Source: Candidatus Latescibacterota bacterium
GTDB taxonomy: Bacteria > Latescibacterota > UBA2968 > UBA8231
NCBI GenBank assembly: GCA_016187725.1
Contig: JACPJE010000126.1
Span: 1 to 37,183, forward strand
DNA length: 37,183 nucleotides
Reading direction: 5' to 3'
Below the pieces are notes generated by a model. It searched no databases. It saw nothing but the letters and a program-made list of their open reading frames with translations, and was not told where the DNA came from. Below, in pieces: positions 37,035 through 37,183 of the stretch. Each line of letters opens with the position of its first letter. Position 1 is the stretch's first letter. A program made the position numbers and the translations under genes.

Positions 37035-37183
37035 ATGCCCTACCACGAGCCAGATGCCACCGATCCGATGCTCTTCGTCGGGGTAACCCTGCCCGGGGAT
37101 ATCGAAGCCACCCGGGACATGGCCTACGTCTTCGCCGAGGAGTTCGCGCGGCTGGGGCACCCGGCCGCGCAGATCCGGGCCCT
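37035..37183 (+). CDS. Hypothetical protein, N-terminal part, runs off the window end
   Basis: ATG at 37035 with GAGGAG about 7 nt upstream opens a frame that stays open to the edge (49 codons). It reads MPYHEPDATDPMLFVGVTLP, then DMAYVFAEEFARLGHPAAQI. The sequence is soluble and not a NarH-like Fe-S beginning. Its place right after nxrA suggests an accessory of the NXR-type operon. I do not recognise the family. Confidence 0.75.
   Translation, partial: MPYHEPDATDPMLFVGVTLPGDIEATRDMAYVFAEEFARLGHPAAQIRA

Overview
The window is GC-rich bacterial DNA, apart from one AT-rich regulatory gap near 30.5-31.0 kb. It looks like a contig of an uncultured environmental bacterium. No rRNA, tRNA or CRISPR array was seen. 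Taxonomy can only be guessed. An orphan EF-hand/dockerin-like tail ending in FADHFG, a phytanoyl-CoA dioxygenase family protein, a Gfo/Idh/MocA oxidoreductase and an NXR-type molybdoenzyme together fit candidate phyla around the FCB group or nitrite-oxidiser-like lineages. No marker gene settles it.

Region 1 (1-11.3 kb) is accessory and scarred. It holds a 58-aa XRE regulator, a Panacea-domain (SocA-like) protein with its own promoter, and several small hypothetical genes. An IS200/IS605 element follows, with an intact Y1 transposase gene and a TnpB gene cut by a single in-frame amber codon. Next come a beta-propeller protein, an M23 peptidase, a Gfo/Idh/MocA oxidoreductase and a broken PIN-domain toxin gene. 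A DDE-type IS with 26-bp terminal inverted repeats has an apparent Asp-to-Gly change at a catalytic position and abuts a dockerin-like gene remnant. A DHH phosphoesterase closes the region.

Region 2 (11.3-18.2 kb) runs on the plus strand. A frameshifted two-TM gene is translationally coupled to a TolC-family outer-membrane protein. A second unit has its own promoter and a perfect 16-bp palindrome at the start site: DUF362 protein, polyphosphate glucokinase, an 887-aa MGH1/GH63-like glycoside hydrolase and a GroES-like protein. The hydrolase and kinase suggest release of glucose and its phosphorylation with polyphosphate.

Region 3 (18.2-30.5 kb) runs on the minus strand and is a respiratory nitrate reductase operon. 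In transcription order it carries an Rrf2 regulator with three Cys, a 26-aa peptide, a triheme cytochrome c, narG, narH, narJ, narI, a 61-aa Cys-rich membrane peptide, narK fused to a ferredoxin-like tail, and a 90-aa hypothetical. A His-rich polytopic membrane protein and a TPR protein lie after a 115-nt gap.

Region 4 (31.1-37.2 kb) runs divergently on the plus strand. It encodes an exported cupredoxin-like protein, a diheme-cytochrome/heme-b fusion resembling NXR/ethylbenzene dehydrogenase gamma subunits, a Tat-exported NxrA-type molybdopterin subunit, and a partial gene that runs off the end. A beta subunit is expected just beyond the window.

The main point is the head-to-head arrangement of two nitrate/nitrite molybdoenzyme systems on opposite sides of the membrane. 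They share a paralogous diheme module and are separated by a promoter- and operator-rich gap. This could let the cell choose between nitrate reduction inside and nitrite oxidation (or nitrate reduction) outside.
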